DNA from: Amycolatopsis arida
GTDB lineage: Bacteria; Actinomycetota; Actinomycetes; Mycobacteriales; Pseudonocardiaceae
Length of the DNA stretch: 64,000 nucleotides
Direction: 5' to 3'
Assembly: GCF_900115565.1 (NCBI RefSeq)
Contig: NZ_FOWW01000014.1
Span: forward strand, 43,035-107,034
In this document: positions 37,989 through 46,220 of the stretch, piece after piece
Position numbering within the stretch: position 1 is the stretch's first letter
Layout: each line of letters starts with the position of its first letter
Made by a program: the position numbers and the translations under genes
Notes under the pieces: generated by a model
What the model saw: only the letters and a program-made list of their open reading frames with translations
Told to the model about the DNA's origin: nothing
The model's database searches: none

Positions 37989-38733
37989 GTCGTCGTATCC
38001 CCTCTGTACACCCTGATGTTTCCGTTCGCCTCGACCACGCGCAAGCGGGCACCGGCGGGAGAAACCGCGAGAGTAGCTTGTCGCAGGTGAGCTGATCATT
38101 CCGGTCGAAGTCCCTGGTGCCGCACACCTCTCGATCAATGACAACCGTCTCGTCCTTGAGGCCCTCGCGACGCATCGCCATCGCGATCTTGACTTCCACG
38201 TGCCGGGCAAGTCGATCCGCACGGCGAAGCCTCGGTGGGAAGCGGTCCCGGACGAACTGAACGATCTCGCTCTTGTGTTCGTCGTCCCCGCTGAGCACCC
38301 GCACGGACCAGCCGTCGGATCGCACCCACTCCGCGCTGGTTCGCGCGCCGGCGATTCCGCGCCCGACGCGCCGACGGGACTGGGCGATCCGCTGCGGGAG
38401 CGGCAGCCCGGCCAACACTGGATCGTTCGCCGCGACGAAGGCCGTGTGCGTGCCGGTCGAGTCAGGGCGAGTTGCACCGACTTGGTGGAGGTAGCCGCGC
38501 AGGTTGCGCTCCACGGTGTCGAGCAGTTCGGCGAGCCGGACGAGGTCAGCGGCTGCTCGGCCCGCCATTCCCGGCACTCGACCAACGTCCGGGTCGGTGG
38601 TTCCCCGCACCAGGGAGCCGACGTCGTCCGCGACCTCGTCGAGCAAGCCGGAAGCTTCCCGCAGCGCGTGGCGGCACCGCTCGGTCAGGGCGAGTGCGAC
38701 GTCCACCGCCGCGGCCAACTCCTCGACCGACAC
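37985..38733 (-). pseudogene. DddA-like (SCP1.201) deaminase toxin gene, frameshifted near the 3' end
   Basis: From GTG 38733 the frame encodes an N-terminal helical region (VEELAAAVDVALALTERCRH) and then a deaminase domain: HVEVKIAMAMRREGLKDET supplies the zinc His and catalytic Glu, and VCG plus LTCDKLLSRFLP supply the Cys ligands. Near 38052-38060 the frame changes. A one-base (-1) correction restores AGARLRVVEANGNIRVYRG, the expected last strand, and ends in a TGA that overlaps the Imm1 ATG (ATGA). The corrected product is about 249 residues. Free-standing N-terminal coiled-coil plus deaminase proteins of this kind are actinobacterial toxins acting on DNA or RNA cytidines. It may be a real inactivation or a sequencing error. 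Confidence 0.75.
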
Positions 38734-38825
38734 CAGCGCCCCCTTCCCCCGCTGAGGATCGTGATCCCGGGAGCGGTTCGGCTGTACCGCCGGAAGGGTG
38801 GGCACAGGCCGGAGCTCCGGGGGGC

Positions 38826-39071
38826 TACCCGACCGGCGGCGCGTACGCCCGACTGGAGGAAGCCGGGCACACCATCGCCAGGTTCGCCGAGAACGTCGGC
38901 GCGCGCATGCCGACACCGGACGACGTCACCACGCTCCAGCTACGCCCGGGCGTACCGGTGATCACCGTGACCCGGGTGGCCTACGGCGACGACGGCCGGC
39001 CGCTGGAGATGAACGACATGACGCTGCCGGCCGACCGGTACGAACTGTCCTACGAATGGGCCGCCGACTGA
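38826..39071 (+). pseudogene. C-terminal remnant of a GntR-type regulator (UTRA domain)
   Basis: The frame YPTGGAYARLEEAGHTIARF through MPTPDDVTTLQLRPGVPVITVTR and EMNDMTLPADRYELSYEW is the end of the UTRA ligand-binding domain of GntR/HutC regulators, about 81 residues. No GntR DNA-binding domain precedes it and there is no start codon or ribosome binding site. The loss point lies close to the toxin gene start (38733), so the toxin region probably replaced the 5' part of this gene. Confidence 0.7.
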
Positions 39072-39149
39072 GGGGAGGACGGCGCGACACAGGGTGACCG
39101 CTCAGGCCGACCAGGCGTCTCGGTGAAGGTCCGGTTCGAGGAACCCGAC

Positions 39150-39330
39150 GACCGCACGGCCGAGGTCCTCGGCCTCGACCCCGGTGTGACGAACTCGACC
39201 AGCGCCGCCGGAACCGATCGATCGAACCCCGAACCGGGCGGGGAAGCCGTGTCCGCCTCACCCTTCGGCGACTCCGGATCCCGGGCTGCCGCGAGCGGTC
39301 GGACAGACGAACCAGCCACGGTGCGACCGG
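39150..39330 (-). pseudogene. Degenerate second copy of the Imm1 immunity gene (C-terminal part)
   Basis: The minus strand reads DPESPKGEADTASPPGSG and, after small frame changes, AALVEFVTPGSRP, which aligns with HPDSPAGESEGGFPAGSG and AALVEFVTSGGRLP of the intact Imm1. The DNA is also clearly related over about 90 bp, for example the shared TGACGAACTCGACCAG and GGAACCGATCGATCGAA. Missing single and double bases break the frame. It looks like a decayed duplicate or an older immunity gene. Confidence 0.6.
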
Positions 39331-39350
39331 CAAGACTCGTGGGTGGTTGA

Positions 39351-39662
39351 TCAAGGCCGGAGATCGACGGCGACCTCGTGGTGGGTGACGCTGTCGTCCC
39401 ACCGGTCGAGTGCGCGCCGAGCAGGCTCCTCAACGACGGCCTTCTCGTAGTTGTCGCCGGCGAACGCGCGCACATCGTCGATACTGGCGAAGAAGGTGAT
39501 GGAGGTGAACACGACCTCATCGCCGTCCTGGCGCCGCAACAGCCGCGCCCCACGGAAGCCGGCCACTTGCCGCAGGTGCCCGGCCACCTCGGACTCGTAG
39601 TGGCGCTGGTAGTCAGCCGCTGTCGCCGCCGATGCCCATCCCTGCCATATTCGCGCGATCAT
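39351..39662 (-). CDS. ABM-type (antibiotic biosynthesis monooxygenase fold) protein
   Basis: The 103-residue protein starts MIARIWQGWASAATAADYQRHY and continues with VAGFRGARLLRRQDGDEVVF and FFASIDDVRAFAGDNYEKAV, an alpha/beta dimeric ferredoxin-like barrel of the ABM group. Members are cofactor-free monooxygenases or heme/small-molecule binders. No catalytic residue set can be named. ATG 39662 is preferred over upstream starts that read unrelated residues. The 171 bp upstream contain no gene I can support. Confidence 0.75.
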   Translation of the reverse strand: MIARIWQGWASAATAADYQRHYESEVAGHLRQVAGFRGARLLRRQDGDEVVFTSITFFASIDDVRAFAGDNYEKAVVEEPARRALDRWDDSVTHHEVAVDLRP

Positions 39663-39833
39663 GACCCTGTACCCAAGCCTTTCCAGGACATGTCGGCAAG
39701 TGCTTCGCGGGTCACGGCCTTGGGCGGCGTGCTCGCCGGGTGTTCGACGCACTGGCCCTCGGCGGACCTCCCGCCGCTGCCCAGGTCACCGTTTCGCCCC
39801 GGCGGAACCCGATCTCGGCGCTCCCGATGCCGT

Positions 39834-40382
39834 TCAGGCCGACCAGGCGTGGGGGGTGAGCGGCGGGTCCAGCGGTGCGCCGGTGAGCCGGTTGGCCAGG
39901 GTCGACAGGGTGTGGGCGCCGATCCCGAGCACCACCTCCAGCGCGTTGGTCATGGTGTAGCCGTGGGCCAGGAACGCCCGGACCCGCTCGTCGCCGACGG
40001 CGCCGGCGTGGTCCAGCACGTCCAGGGTGAACAGCCGGAGTGCCTCGAGGCGCGGGGCCGGCAGGGTGCGTCGACCGCGCAGCGCCGCGACGAGCGCGGG
40101 ATCGGCGCCGAGCGAGCCGAGCTTCGCCGTGTGCAGGGCGACGCAGACCTCGCACCCGTTACGGGTCGCCACCGTCATCACCACGACCTCGCGGGCGAGC
40201 GGGTCCAGGGTGGTGGCCTCGAACAGGCCACTGAGCCTGAGGAAGCCGTCGAGGGTGTGCGGCGACGCGGCCATCCTGGCGACCGCGGCTGGCAGGTACC
40301 CGAGCCGGTCCGCGGCCGCGGTCATGGCGCGGCGAGACCCGGCGGGTGCCGTCTCGGGCGTGTGCTCGACGAACAGGTCCAT
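39834..40382 (-). CDS. Carboxymuconolactone decarboxylase/AhpD-like protein
   Basis: The 182-residue helical protein has the CMD/AhpD core with LDPLAREVVVMTVATRNGCEVCVALHTAKL, including the redox-active CxxC-x3-H (GCEVCVALH). Members with this motif reduce alkyl hydroperoxides or act in thiol redox reactions. The C-terminal helix (GYTMTNALEVVLGIGAHTLSTLANRLT) is also typical. It is divergent from a MarR gene with 56 bp between starts, so the MarR operators there could regulate it. An oxidative or electrophile signal is plausible. Confidence 0.85.
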   Translation of the reverse strand: MDLFVEHTPETAPAGSRRAMTAAADRLGYLPAAVARMAASPHTLDGFLRLSGLFEATTLDPLAREVVVMTVATRNGCEVCVALHTAKLGSLGADPALVAALRGRRTLPAPRLEALRLFTLDVLDHAGAVGDERVRAFLAHGYTMTNALEVVLGIGAHTLSTLANRLTGAPLDPPLTPHAWSA

Positions 40383-40432
40383 GGCGTTCCCCTCTCCTCC
40401 CCGCGGAGGGGCACCGCCGCGGGGCTAAACTC

Positions 40433-40468
40433 GTCAACATGGTTGACGACAAGGTAAACCAGGTTGAC
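40433..40468. promoter_or_regulatory. Two tandem palindromes across the marR start codon
   Basis: GTCAACATGGTTGAC (40433-40447, extended by TC/GA on the outside) and GTAAACCAGGTTGAC (40454-40468) are near-identical 15-bp dyads exactly 21 bp apart. The first contains the ATG and the second lies in codons 6-10. TAAACT at 40426-40431 is a good -10 box. A MarR dimer on each would block transcription and initiation. Confidence 0.7.
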
Positions 40469-40954
40469 GATCAGGGCAAGGGTGGGCCTGACGCCGGTCG
40501 GCCCGGCTTCGCGCTGCCGCTGCTGCTGTTCGCCGGGTTCCGCGCGCTGATCGACCGGCTGCACGAGGAGCTGGCTCGACAGGGCCACCCGGACGTGCGA
40601 CCGGCGTTCGGCTTCGCGCTACAGGCGATCGGCCCGGACGGCACGACCGCCAGCGAGCTGGGTCGCCGCCTCGGGATCTCCAAGCAGGCTGCGGGCAAGA
40701 CGGTGGACCGGCTGCACCGGCTGGGCTATGTCGAGCGCGTCGACGACCGCGCGGACGCGCGGCGCAAGCTGGTGCGGCTCACCCCGCACGGCACCGACGC
40801 GCTGGCCCGGTCCGCGGCGATCTTCGACCGGCTGCGCGCCGAGTGGGCCACCGAGTTGGGCCCGGCGCGGCTGCGCGTCCTCGAGGACGCGCTGCGCGCC
40901 ATGGCACCAGCCGGCGGCGTCCGGCTGGACGTGCCGGGCTGGTTCGGCGCCTGA
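40439..40954 (+). CDS. MarR family transcriptional regulator
   Basis: The 171-residue protein has a MarR winged HTH (about 60-125: TTASELGRRLGISKQAAGKTVDRLHRLGYVERVDDRADARRKLVRLTPHG) and flanking dimerisation helices. Its first residues (MVDDKVNQVDDQ) are repetitive because two operator half-sites are encoded there. A -10 box TAAACT ends 7 nt before ATG 40439, so the transcript should be leaderless. The gene is divergent from the AhpD-like gene, and strong tandem palindromes indicate autoregulation. Confidence 0.88.
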   Translation: MVDDKVNQVDDQGKGGPDAGRPGFALPLLLFAGFRALIDRLHEELARQGHPDVRPAFGFALQAIGPDGTTASELGRRLGISKQAAGKTVDRLHRLGYVERVDDRADARRKLVRLTPHGTDALARSAAIFDRLRAEWATELGPARLRVLEDALRAMAPAGGVRLDVPGWFGA

Positions 40955-40975
40955 CAAATCGTCCCTTGTGGACGG

Positions 40976-41083
40976 TCAGCGCCGGCGCTGCAGCGTCGAG
41001 TCGTCCATGACGTGATGCTCGAACCGCTGCAGCGCCAGCACGACGACCATCAACATCACCGGGAGCGCGAGTCCGAGCCACAT
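40976..41083 (-). CDS. 35-residue single-pass membrane mini-protein
   Basis: The minus frame from ATG 41083 encodes MWLGLALPVMLMVVVLALQRFEHHVMD and a basic end (LQRRR). It has one hydrophobic helix then a charged tail, a shape common for actinobacterial mini-membrane proteins. There is only a weak AGGG upstream. It is convergent with marR, 22 bp from its stop. I rate it as possible. Confidence 0.4.
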   Translation of the reverse strand: MWLGLALPVMLMVVVLALQRFEHHVMDDSTLQRRR

Positions 41084-41222
41084 GCCCTGTGGCTACCTCG
41101 CGTTGCCGATCAGCAAACCCCGTCCGGCCGTGATGTTTCGCCGGCCGCGATCATCGCCGACACGGTGTCGCCGGCCGCGATTCCGCTGGATCCGCGCGGC
41201 ACCGGCGGGACAGGGCCGAGGC

Positions 41223-42165
41223 ATGCGAACCCTTGTGCTCGGCGGAACGTCCTCCCTGTCCAGAGCCGTCGCCGCGGAGGCCGTGCGGCGCGGCCACGAC
41301 GTCACCTGCGCCGCCAGGGGCCGGTCGGGCACCGTCCCCCACGGCGCCCGGCTGGTCCCGGTCGACCGGGCCCGGCCGGGCGCGCTGGAGGTGCTCGCCG
41401 GGGAGCGGTTCGACGCCGTGGTGGACGTCGCGTACCTGGCGGTGTCCTGGGTCCGGGAGGCGGTGGAGGTGCTGGGCGAGCGGGGGGCAGACGGCCGACG
41501 CTCCCCGGCACGAGCCGATCACCGACCTCCCCGAGCTCGACCTGTCCGAGGTCACCTCCGAGGTCTACGGCGGCGTCAGGGTGGCCACCGAGAACATCGT
41601 GCGGGCGGCGCTCGGGGAGCGCGCGTTCGTCGTGCGGCCGGGGCAGATCACCGGGCCGGGCGACTACATGGACCGCTTCGGCTACTGGCCGGCGCGGCTG
41701 TCCCGGGGCGGCCGGGCGATCGGCCCGGACGCGCCCGACCAGCCGATCCAGCACGTGGACGTACGGGACCTCGCCGCGTGGATCGTGACCGCCGGAAAGG
41801 AGCGGATCGGTGGGGCCTTCGACGCCGTCGGTCCCACCCCGCGGTTGGGCGCGGTGCTGCGGGACATGACCGACCTGGTGGCGGGTGGGACCGAGCTGGT
41901 GCCGGTCCCACTGGACACACTCGTCGCGGCCGGGGTGCGCCCGTGGTCGGGGCCCAGGTCGCTGCCGCTGTGGCTGCCGGCGTCGCGCCACGGACTGGTC
42001 TCCCACGACGCCACGCGGTCGTGGGACGCGGGGCCGCGGATCCGCCCGCTGGCCGAGACGGTGCACGCGACACTGGCCGAGGAGCGCGCCCGCGGCCTCG
42101 ACCGGCCGCGGCAGGCCGGGCTCACCCCGGCGGAGGAGACCGAGCTGCTCCGGTCAGCCGGCTGA
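41223..42165 (+). pseudogene. NAD-dependent epimerase/dehydratase, broken by deletion and frameshift
   Basis: From ATG 41223 the frame gives MRTLVLGGTSSLSRAVAAEA and FDAVVDVAYLAVSWVREAVEVLGER, then changes frame near the G-run at about 41487. The rest (TADAPRHEPITDLPELD, VYGGVRVATENIVRAALG, VRPGQITGPGDYMDRFGYW, to TELLRSAG) is in another frame. The segment with the active-site Ser strand that should lie between is missing, so this is a deletion plus frameshift and not just one base error. The Y-x3-K Lys is Arg (YGGVR). Intact relatives are atypical epimerases of unknown substrate. Confidence 0.75.
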
Positions 42166-42747
42166 CGGCACCGCCCCGGCGGGGAACACGAGCCGCATGA
42201 TCGGCCGCTCCGGCGAGCGACGGGCGACCTCCACGAACCCGGCCCCGGCGAACGCCGACGCGTAGCCCGTGCTCGTGGTGCTCGGGGACACGTCGCCGTC
42301 CAGCGGATACGCCTCCAGGGCAGGGGCGCCGGCCGATCGCGCGAACTCCACGGCCGCCTCGATCAGGGTCGACATGACTCCCTCGCGACGGTGTCCCTTG
42401 CGGACGCAGAAGCAGGTGATCGACCACACCGGCAGGCCGTCGACCGGCCGCAGTCGCCACGGGACCTCGATCGCGGGCACGGCCGCACGGGGAGTCACCT
42501 GGACCCAGCCGACCGCCCGGTCACCCCGCAGCGCCAGCAGTCCCGGTGGTGGCCCGGACGCGACCACGTCACGAAACTCCGCCCGGTTCCGCCCGGCCCC
42601 GCGTCGTCGATAGCCCGCACCCACCCGCCAGGCCATGCACCAGCACCGGGCCGCCGGTCCACCCTGATCGAGCAGGTTCTCGAACGCCGGCCACCACCGA
42701 GGCGTCAACGGCTCCACGACGAGACCACCGTGGGTGCGCACGACCAT
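42154..42747 (-). CDS. GNAT family N-acetyltransferase
   Basis: The 197-residue protein has a GNAT fold with LLALRGDRAVGWVQVTPR, the acetyl-CoA-binding region SITCFCVRKGHRREGVMSTLIEAAVEFARSAGA and the late strand ASAFAGAGFVEVARRSPERPIMRLVF. Two Cys (CWCMAWR) near the N-terminus match a subgroup of actinobacterial GNATs that begin with a WWPAFENL motif. The substrate is unknown. Its last 12 nt overlap the 3' end of the convergent epimerase pseudogene. Confidence 0.85.
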   Translation of the reverse strand: MVVRTHGGLVVEPLTPRWWPAFENLLDQGGPAARCWCMAWRVGAGYRRRGAGRNRAEFRDVVASGPPPGLLALRGDRAVGWVQVTPRAAVPAIEVPWRLRPVDGLPVWSITCFCVRKGHRREGVMSTLIEAAVEFARSAGAPALEAYPLDGDVSPSTTSTGYASAFAGAGFVEVARRSPERPIMRLVFPAGAVPSAG

Positions 42748-42790
42748 GCGGTCATCCAAGCAGCTCCACCGCCGACCCGCGAGCACGTCG

Positions 42791-43561
42791 TCAGCCGGTG
42801 GTGCTGATGCCGCCGTCCACCGGGATCACCGCGCCGGTGACGTACGCGCCGGCCCGGCCGGCCAGGAACACCGCCACCCCGGCCATGTCGTCCGGCCGCC
42901 CGATCCGGCCGAACGGCGCGGCCTCGGCGATGACGTCGCGGTGCTCGGCGAGCAGCGCCGCGGTCTGCCGGGACTCGAACGGTCCCGGCGCCACCGCGTT
43001 CACCGTCACCCGCCGCGGCACGAGCTCCTTCGCCAGCACCCGGGTCAGGTGGTGCAGCCCGGCCTTACTGGCCGAGTACGCGTACGCCGAGGGGTCGACC
43101 AGCGACAGCCCGGCGATGCTGCCCACGTTGATCACCCGCGCCGGGTCGTCCCCGGTGGCGGCGGCCGCCAGCAGCGGCAGCAGCGCTTGGGTGAGCAGGA
43201 ACGGCGCCCTCAGATTGAGGTCCAGCACCCTGTCCCAGTCCTCGACGGGGAACTCGGCCAGCGGCGCCTGGGTGTGCACCCCGGCGTTGTTCACCAGCAC
43301 GTGCAGCCGCTCCTCCCGCCCGGCGACCGCCTCCGCCAGGCCCCGGCACCCGCCGGCGGTCGACAGGTCGGCACGGAGGAAGGCCACCCGGCCGTGCCGG
43401 GACAGCTCGTCCACCACGGCGGCGCCGTCGGCGGCGGTGCGCGCGCTGACATACACCGAGGCCCCCGCCTCGAGCAGGCCGCACGCCATCATCCGGCCGA
43501 TCCCGCTGGTACCCCCGGTGACCAGGGCGACCTTGCCGGTCAGGTCGAACAGCCCGCTCAC
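42791..43561 (-). CDS. Short-chain dehydrogenase/reductase (FabG-like)
   Basis: The 256-residue SDR has VALVTGGTSGIGRMMACGLLEAG, VLVNNAGVHTQAP, the catalytic Ser in NVGSIAGLS and YAYSASKAGLHHL with Y-x3-K, plus VAPGPFESR and GAYVTGAVIPVDGG. It is a complete classical SDR of the FabG group, using NAD(P)H on an unknown hydroxy or keto substrate. GTG 43561 overlaps the upstream NmrA-type gene's stop by 4 nt (GTGA), so both act in one pathway. Confidence 0.9.
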   Translation of the reverse strand: MSGLFDLTGKVALVTGGTSGIGRMMACGLLEAGASVYVSARTAADGAAVVDELSRHGRVAFLRADLSTAGGCRGLAEAVAGREERLHVLVNNAGVHTQAPLAEFPVEDWDRVLDLNLRAPFLLTQALLPLLAAAATGDDPARVINVGSIAGLSLVDPSAYAYSASKAGLHHLTRVLAKELVPRRVTVNAVAPGPFESRQTAALLAEHRDVIAEAAPFGRIGRPDDMAGVAVFLAGRAGAYVTGAVIPVDGGISTTG

Positions 43562-44448
43562 CGCGCACCCGCCAACGCCGGGGCGAGCACGGTCGCGGCC
43601 CACCGCCGCGCCGGCATCGGCGCCACGCCGAGCCGCGCCCAGGTGTCGGTGGTGTCGGCGGCCAGGAAGTCGCTCGGCGCGTCGGACCTCGCCTCGTACT
43701 CCGCGATCACCCAGTCGGCGAACCCCGACCCGAGCACCGGGCGGGCCGGCTCCCCGTACTCCCGCGGCGACACCCGCCGGTAGCCGACCCGCCGGCCGAG
43801 CCCCGCTCCGAGCTCCGCGGCCAGCTCACCGAAGCTGAGCGGCGCCGCGCCGGCGAGGCCGAGCAGCTCCCCGGGCAGCTCGGCGGCCAGCGCCGCCACC
43901 GCCGCGGCGCCGACGTCCACCGCGCTCACCCAGGCGACCACGTCGTCGGCGGGACGCGGGTAGATCAGCTCCCCACCGGCGAGGGCCCGCAGCGCCCACG
44001 GCTCGGCGTGGTTGTCCAGGTACGCCGTCGGCGCCAGCACGGTGGCTCCGAGGTCGGCGACCGCCTCGGCCACCATCCGCACCCCGCGCAGGTGCGTGGC
44101 GCCCTCCTCCGGCACCGGGCACCCCATGTTCGCGACCACGGGGAGGCCGGCCGCGCGCAGCTCTCGGATCGACCCGACCACGGCCAGCGCGCCCTCCGGC
44201 GTGGCCAGGGACAGCGGGAAGTGCAGGAGGGCGGCGTCCACGCCCTCGGCGGCGGCCCGCACCGACGCCGGGTCGGCCAGGTCGGCCACCACCGCCCGGG
44301 CTCCCCCGCCCACCCACTCCCGGGCCCGCTCCGGCCGGCGGGTCGCCCGCACGTCGTGCCCACCCGCCGCGGTGAGTGCGGGCACCAGCCCGGACCCCTG
44401 CGCTCCCGCCGTCCCGAACACCAGCACCCTGGCACCGTCGAGCTCCAT
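43558..44448 (-). CDS. NmrA-type NAD(P)-binding protein
   Basis: The 296-residue protein starts GARVLVFGTAGAQGSGLVPALTAAG, an atypical dinucleotide motif of the NmrA/SDR5 group, with ATRRPERAREWVGGGARAVVADLADPASVRAAAEGVDAALLH giving the next strand. The latter half has VSAVDVGAAAVAALA and GYRRVSPREYGEP, typical of extended SDRs. Members may be redox sensors or isoflavone-reductase-like enzymes; the Y-x3-K catalytic pair is not evident. It is coupled by GTGA overlap to the FabG-like gene. Confidence 0.82.
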   Translation of the reverse strand: MELDGARVLVFGTAGAQGSGLVPALTAAGGHDVRATRRPERAREWVGGGARAVVADLADPASVRAAAEGVDAALLHFPLSLATPEGALAVVGSIRELRAAGLPVVANMGCPVPEEGATHLRGVRMVAEAVADLGATVLAPTAYLDNHAEPWALRALAGGELIYPRPADDVVAWVSAVDVGAAAVAALAAELPGELLGLAGAAPLSFGELAAELGAGLGRRVGYRRVSPREYGEPARPVLGSGFADWVIAEYEARSDAPSDFLAADTTDTWARLGVAPMPARRWAATVLAPALAGAR

Positions 44449-44528
44449 CGATCACCCTCCCCACCGCCGACCCGCCGCGGCCCGACCGTAGGCGGCACGG
44501 CTGGAGCCCCACTCGACAGCGGTGCTCC

Positions 44529-44921
44529 TCACTCGGCGGGGCGCAGGTCGGCCAGCTCGTAGAACACGTACCGGGTGCCGCGCCGGCGGATCTCGATCGG
44601 CGCCAGGATCCGGTAGCTGACCGGGAACCGGCGGCGCAGGCAGCGGGCGGCCGCGGCCGCCTCCGCGCCGTCGAGCGGCCGCGCGGTCGCCCGCAGGAAC
44701 TCGCCCACCGGCCGGCCGCGCACCGTGCACGGCGCGATCTCGACCTCCGGGTGCCGGCGCAGCCGCCGCACCTTCGCGGTGGTGGCCGCGGTGCCGAACA
44801 CCACCCGGTCACCGGCCACGGCGGCGTTCACCGGGGTGTCCACCCAGGAGCCGTCGCCACGCCGGGTGCGCAGCAGCGTCGCCCACCTCCGCAGCAACGG
44901 CGCCACCATCGGATCGGTCAT
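44529..44921 (-). CDS. PPOX-class F420-dependent-type oxidoreductase
   Basis: The 130-residue split-barrel protein reads RRGDGSWVDTPVNAAVAGDRVVFGTAATTAKVRRLRRHPEVEI and ends IEIRRRGTRYVFYELADL. These match short PPOX-family members that bind F420 or FMN. ATG 44921 overlaps the stop of the FAD monooxygenase gene (ATGA), which implies joint action; reduced cofactor chemistry next to a monooxygenase is a usual tailoring arrangement. A GGAAGGGG site lies upstream. Confidence 0.8.
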   Translation of the reverse strand: MTDPMVAPLLRRWATLLRTRRGDGSWVDTPVNAAVAGDRVVFGTAATTAKVRRLRRHPEVEIAPCTVRGRPVGEFLRATARPLDGAEAAAAARCLRRRFPVSYRILAPIEIRRRGTRYVFYELADLRPAE

Positions 44922-46138
44922 CCCTGTCCCCTTCCTCGGCCCGGTACCCCTTCCACCCCGCTCGTGCCGGCGTGGATGGTGGGGGGCGTCCAGCGGTGCG
45001 GGCGCTCGGCGGCGCGCAGGGCCAGCCGCGCGGGCACCGCCCGGACCACGGCGTTCCGCACGCCCCTCGCGAGCGGGGAGGTCAGCCGAGTCGGCGCCCC
45101 GACGCGGACCGACAGCGCCGCCAGCCGCTGGGTGCGGGGGCGCCGGGCGGCGTCGTAGCGGGCGAGCCTCCCCGCGAGCGGGCCGCCGGCGGGGTCGGCC
45201 AGCACGGCCGCGAGCACCACCGCGTCCTCGATCGCCAGGCACGCGCCCTGGCCGAGATCCGGGGTCATGGCGTGCGCGGCGTCGCCCAGCAGCACCACCC
45301 GCCCGCGGTGGAACGGCGGGTACGGCCGGGGCAGCTGGTAGGCGTCGTGCCGGAGCACGGCCTCCGCGGGCGTGGTGGCGAGGTACGCGCCGACGGGTGC
45401 CGGCCAGCCGGCCCACCGGCGCAGCGCCTCGGCACGGTCGTCGGCGAACCGGGTGCCCTCGGCGACGTTCGCGCTCGCCCACCAGTAGCCGCGCCCGTCG
45501 ACGAGGCGGGTGAGGGTGACCAGTTCCCCGTCGCCGCCCCAGGTCTGCACCACGTCGTCCAGCTCCACAGGGCCGGCGGTGACGCCCCGCCAGGCGGTGA
45601 ACCCCGCGTAGGCCGGCGGCGGGGCGGCGGGCCACAGGCCGCGGCGGAGCGTGCCGCGCAGCCCGTCAGCCGCCACCACCAGCTCCACGGACACCTCGCG
45701 CCTGCCCCGGAAGTCCGAACAGGACACCACGGCGGGCGCGTCGGCCGAGCCGGGTGCGACGGCGGTGACCGTGGTCGCGGTGCGCAGGGTGCCGGCCGGC
45801 AGCGCGGCGACCAGCCGGCGGTGCAGGTCGGCCCGGTGGACGAGCAGCCCGGGCGTCCTGGTCACCGTGGTGGCGGGGGCGCGGAGCAGCCACCGGCCGC
45901 GATCGGTGCGCAGACCGACGAACCCCATCGGCCGGCCGATGGCCCGCAGCTCGTGCGCGACGTCCAGCTCCGCGAGCGCGGCGAGCGCGTTGGGCATGAG
46001 CGCCAGGCCCGCGCCGAGCTCCCCCGGCGCCGCCGACCGCTCCAGGACCTGGACCCGCCAACCGGCCTTGCGCAGTCCGATGGCGGCGGCGAGCCCGCCG
46101 ATGCCGCCACCGACCACGACGGCGCTCGGCGCGGCCAT
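44918..46138 (-). CDS. FAD-dependent aromatic-type monooxygenase (PHBH fold)
   Basis: The 406-residue enzyme has the GxGxxG FAD site VVVGGGIGGLAAAIGLRKAGW, the DG motif VVAADGLRGTLRRGLW, and the second FAD site GRVVLLGDAAHAMTPDLGQGACLAIEDA. This is the p-hydroxybenzoate hydroxylase-type fold, which hydroxylates aromatic or polyketide substrates with NAD(P)H and O2. A basic C-terminal tail (about 40 residues) is poorly conserved. Its stop overlaps the PPOX gene start. The 82-bp gap upstream separates it from the BtrH-like gene. Confidence 0.9.
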   Translation of the reverse strand: MAAPSAVVVGGGIGGLAAAIGLRKAGWRVQVLERSAAPGELGAGLALMPNALAALAELDVAHELRAIGRPMGFVGLRTDRGRWLLRAPATTVTRTPGLLVHRADLHRRLVAALPAGTLRTATTVTAVAPGSADAPAVVSCSDFRGRREVSVELVVAADGLRGTLRRGLWPAAPPPAYAGFTAWRGVTAGPVELDDVVQTWGGDGELVTLTRLVDGRGYWWASANVAEGTRFADDRAEALRRWAGWPAPVGAYLATTPAEAVLRHDAYQLPRPYPPFHRGRVVLLGDAAHAMTPDLGQGACLAIEDAVVLAAVLADPAGGPLAGRLARYDAARRPRTQRLAALSVRVGAPTRLTSPLARGVRNAVVRAVPARLALRAAERPHRWTPPTIHAGTSGVEGVPGRGRGQG

Positions 46139-46220
46139 CGGATCGCCCCCTTCCGTAGCCGCGCCACGGTGCCACCGCCGGCTCGGGCGCCGGTGGAGCG
46201 GCGCTGGAGCGCCGGGGAGC

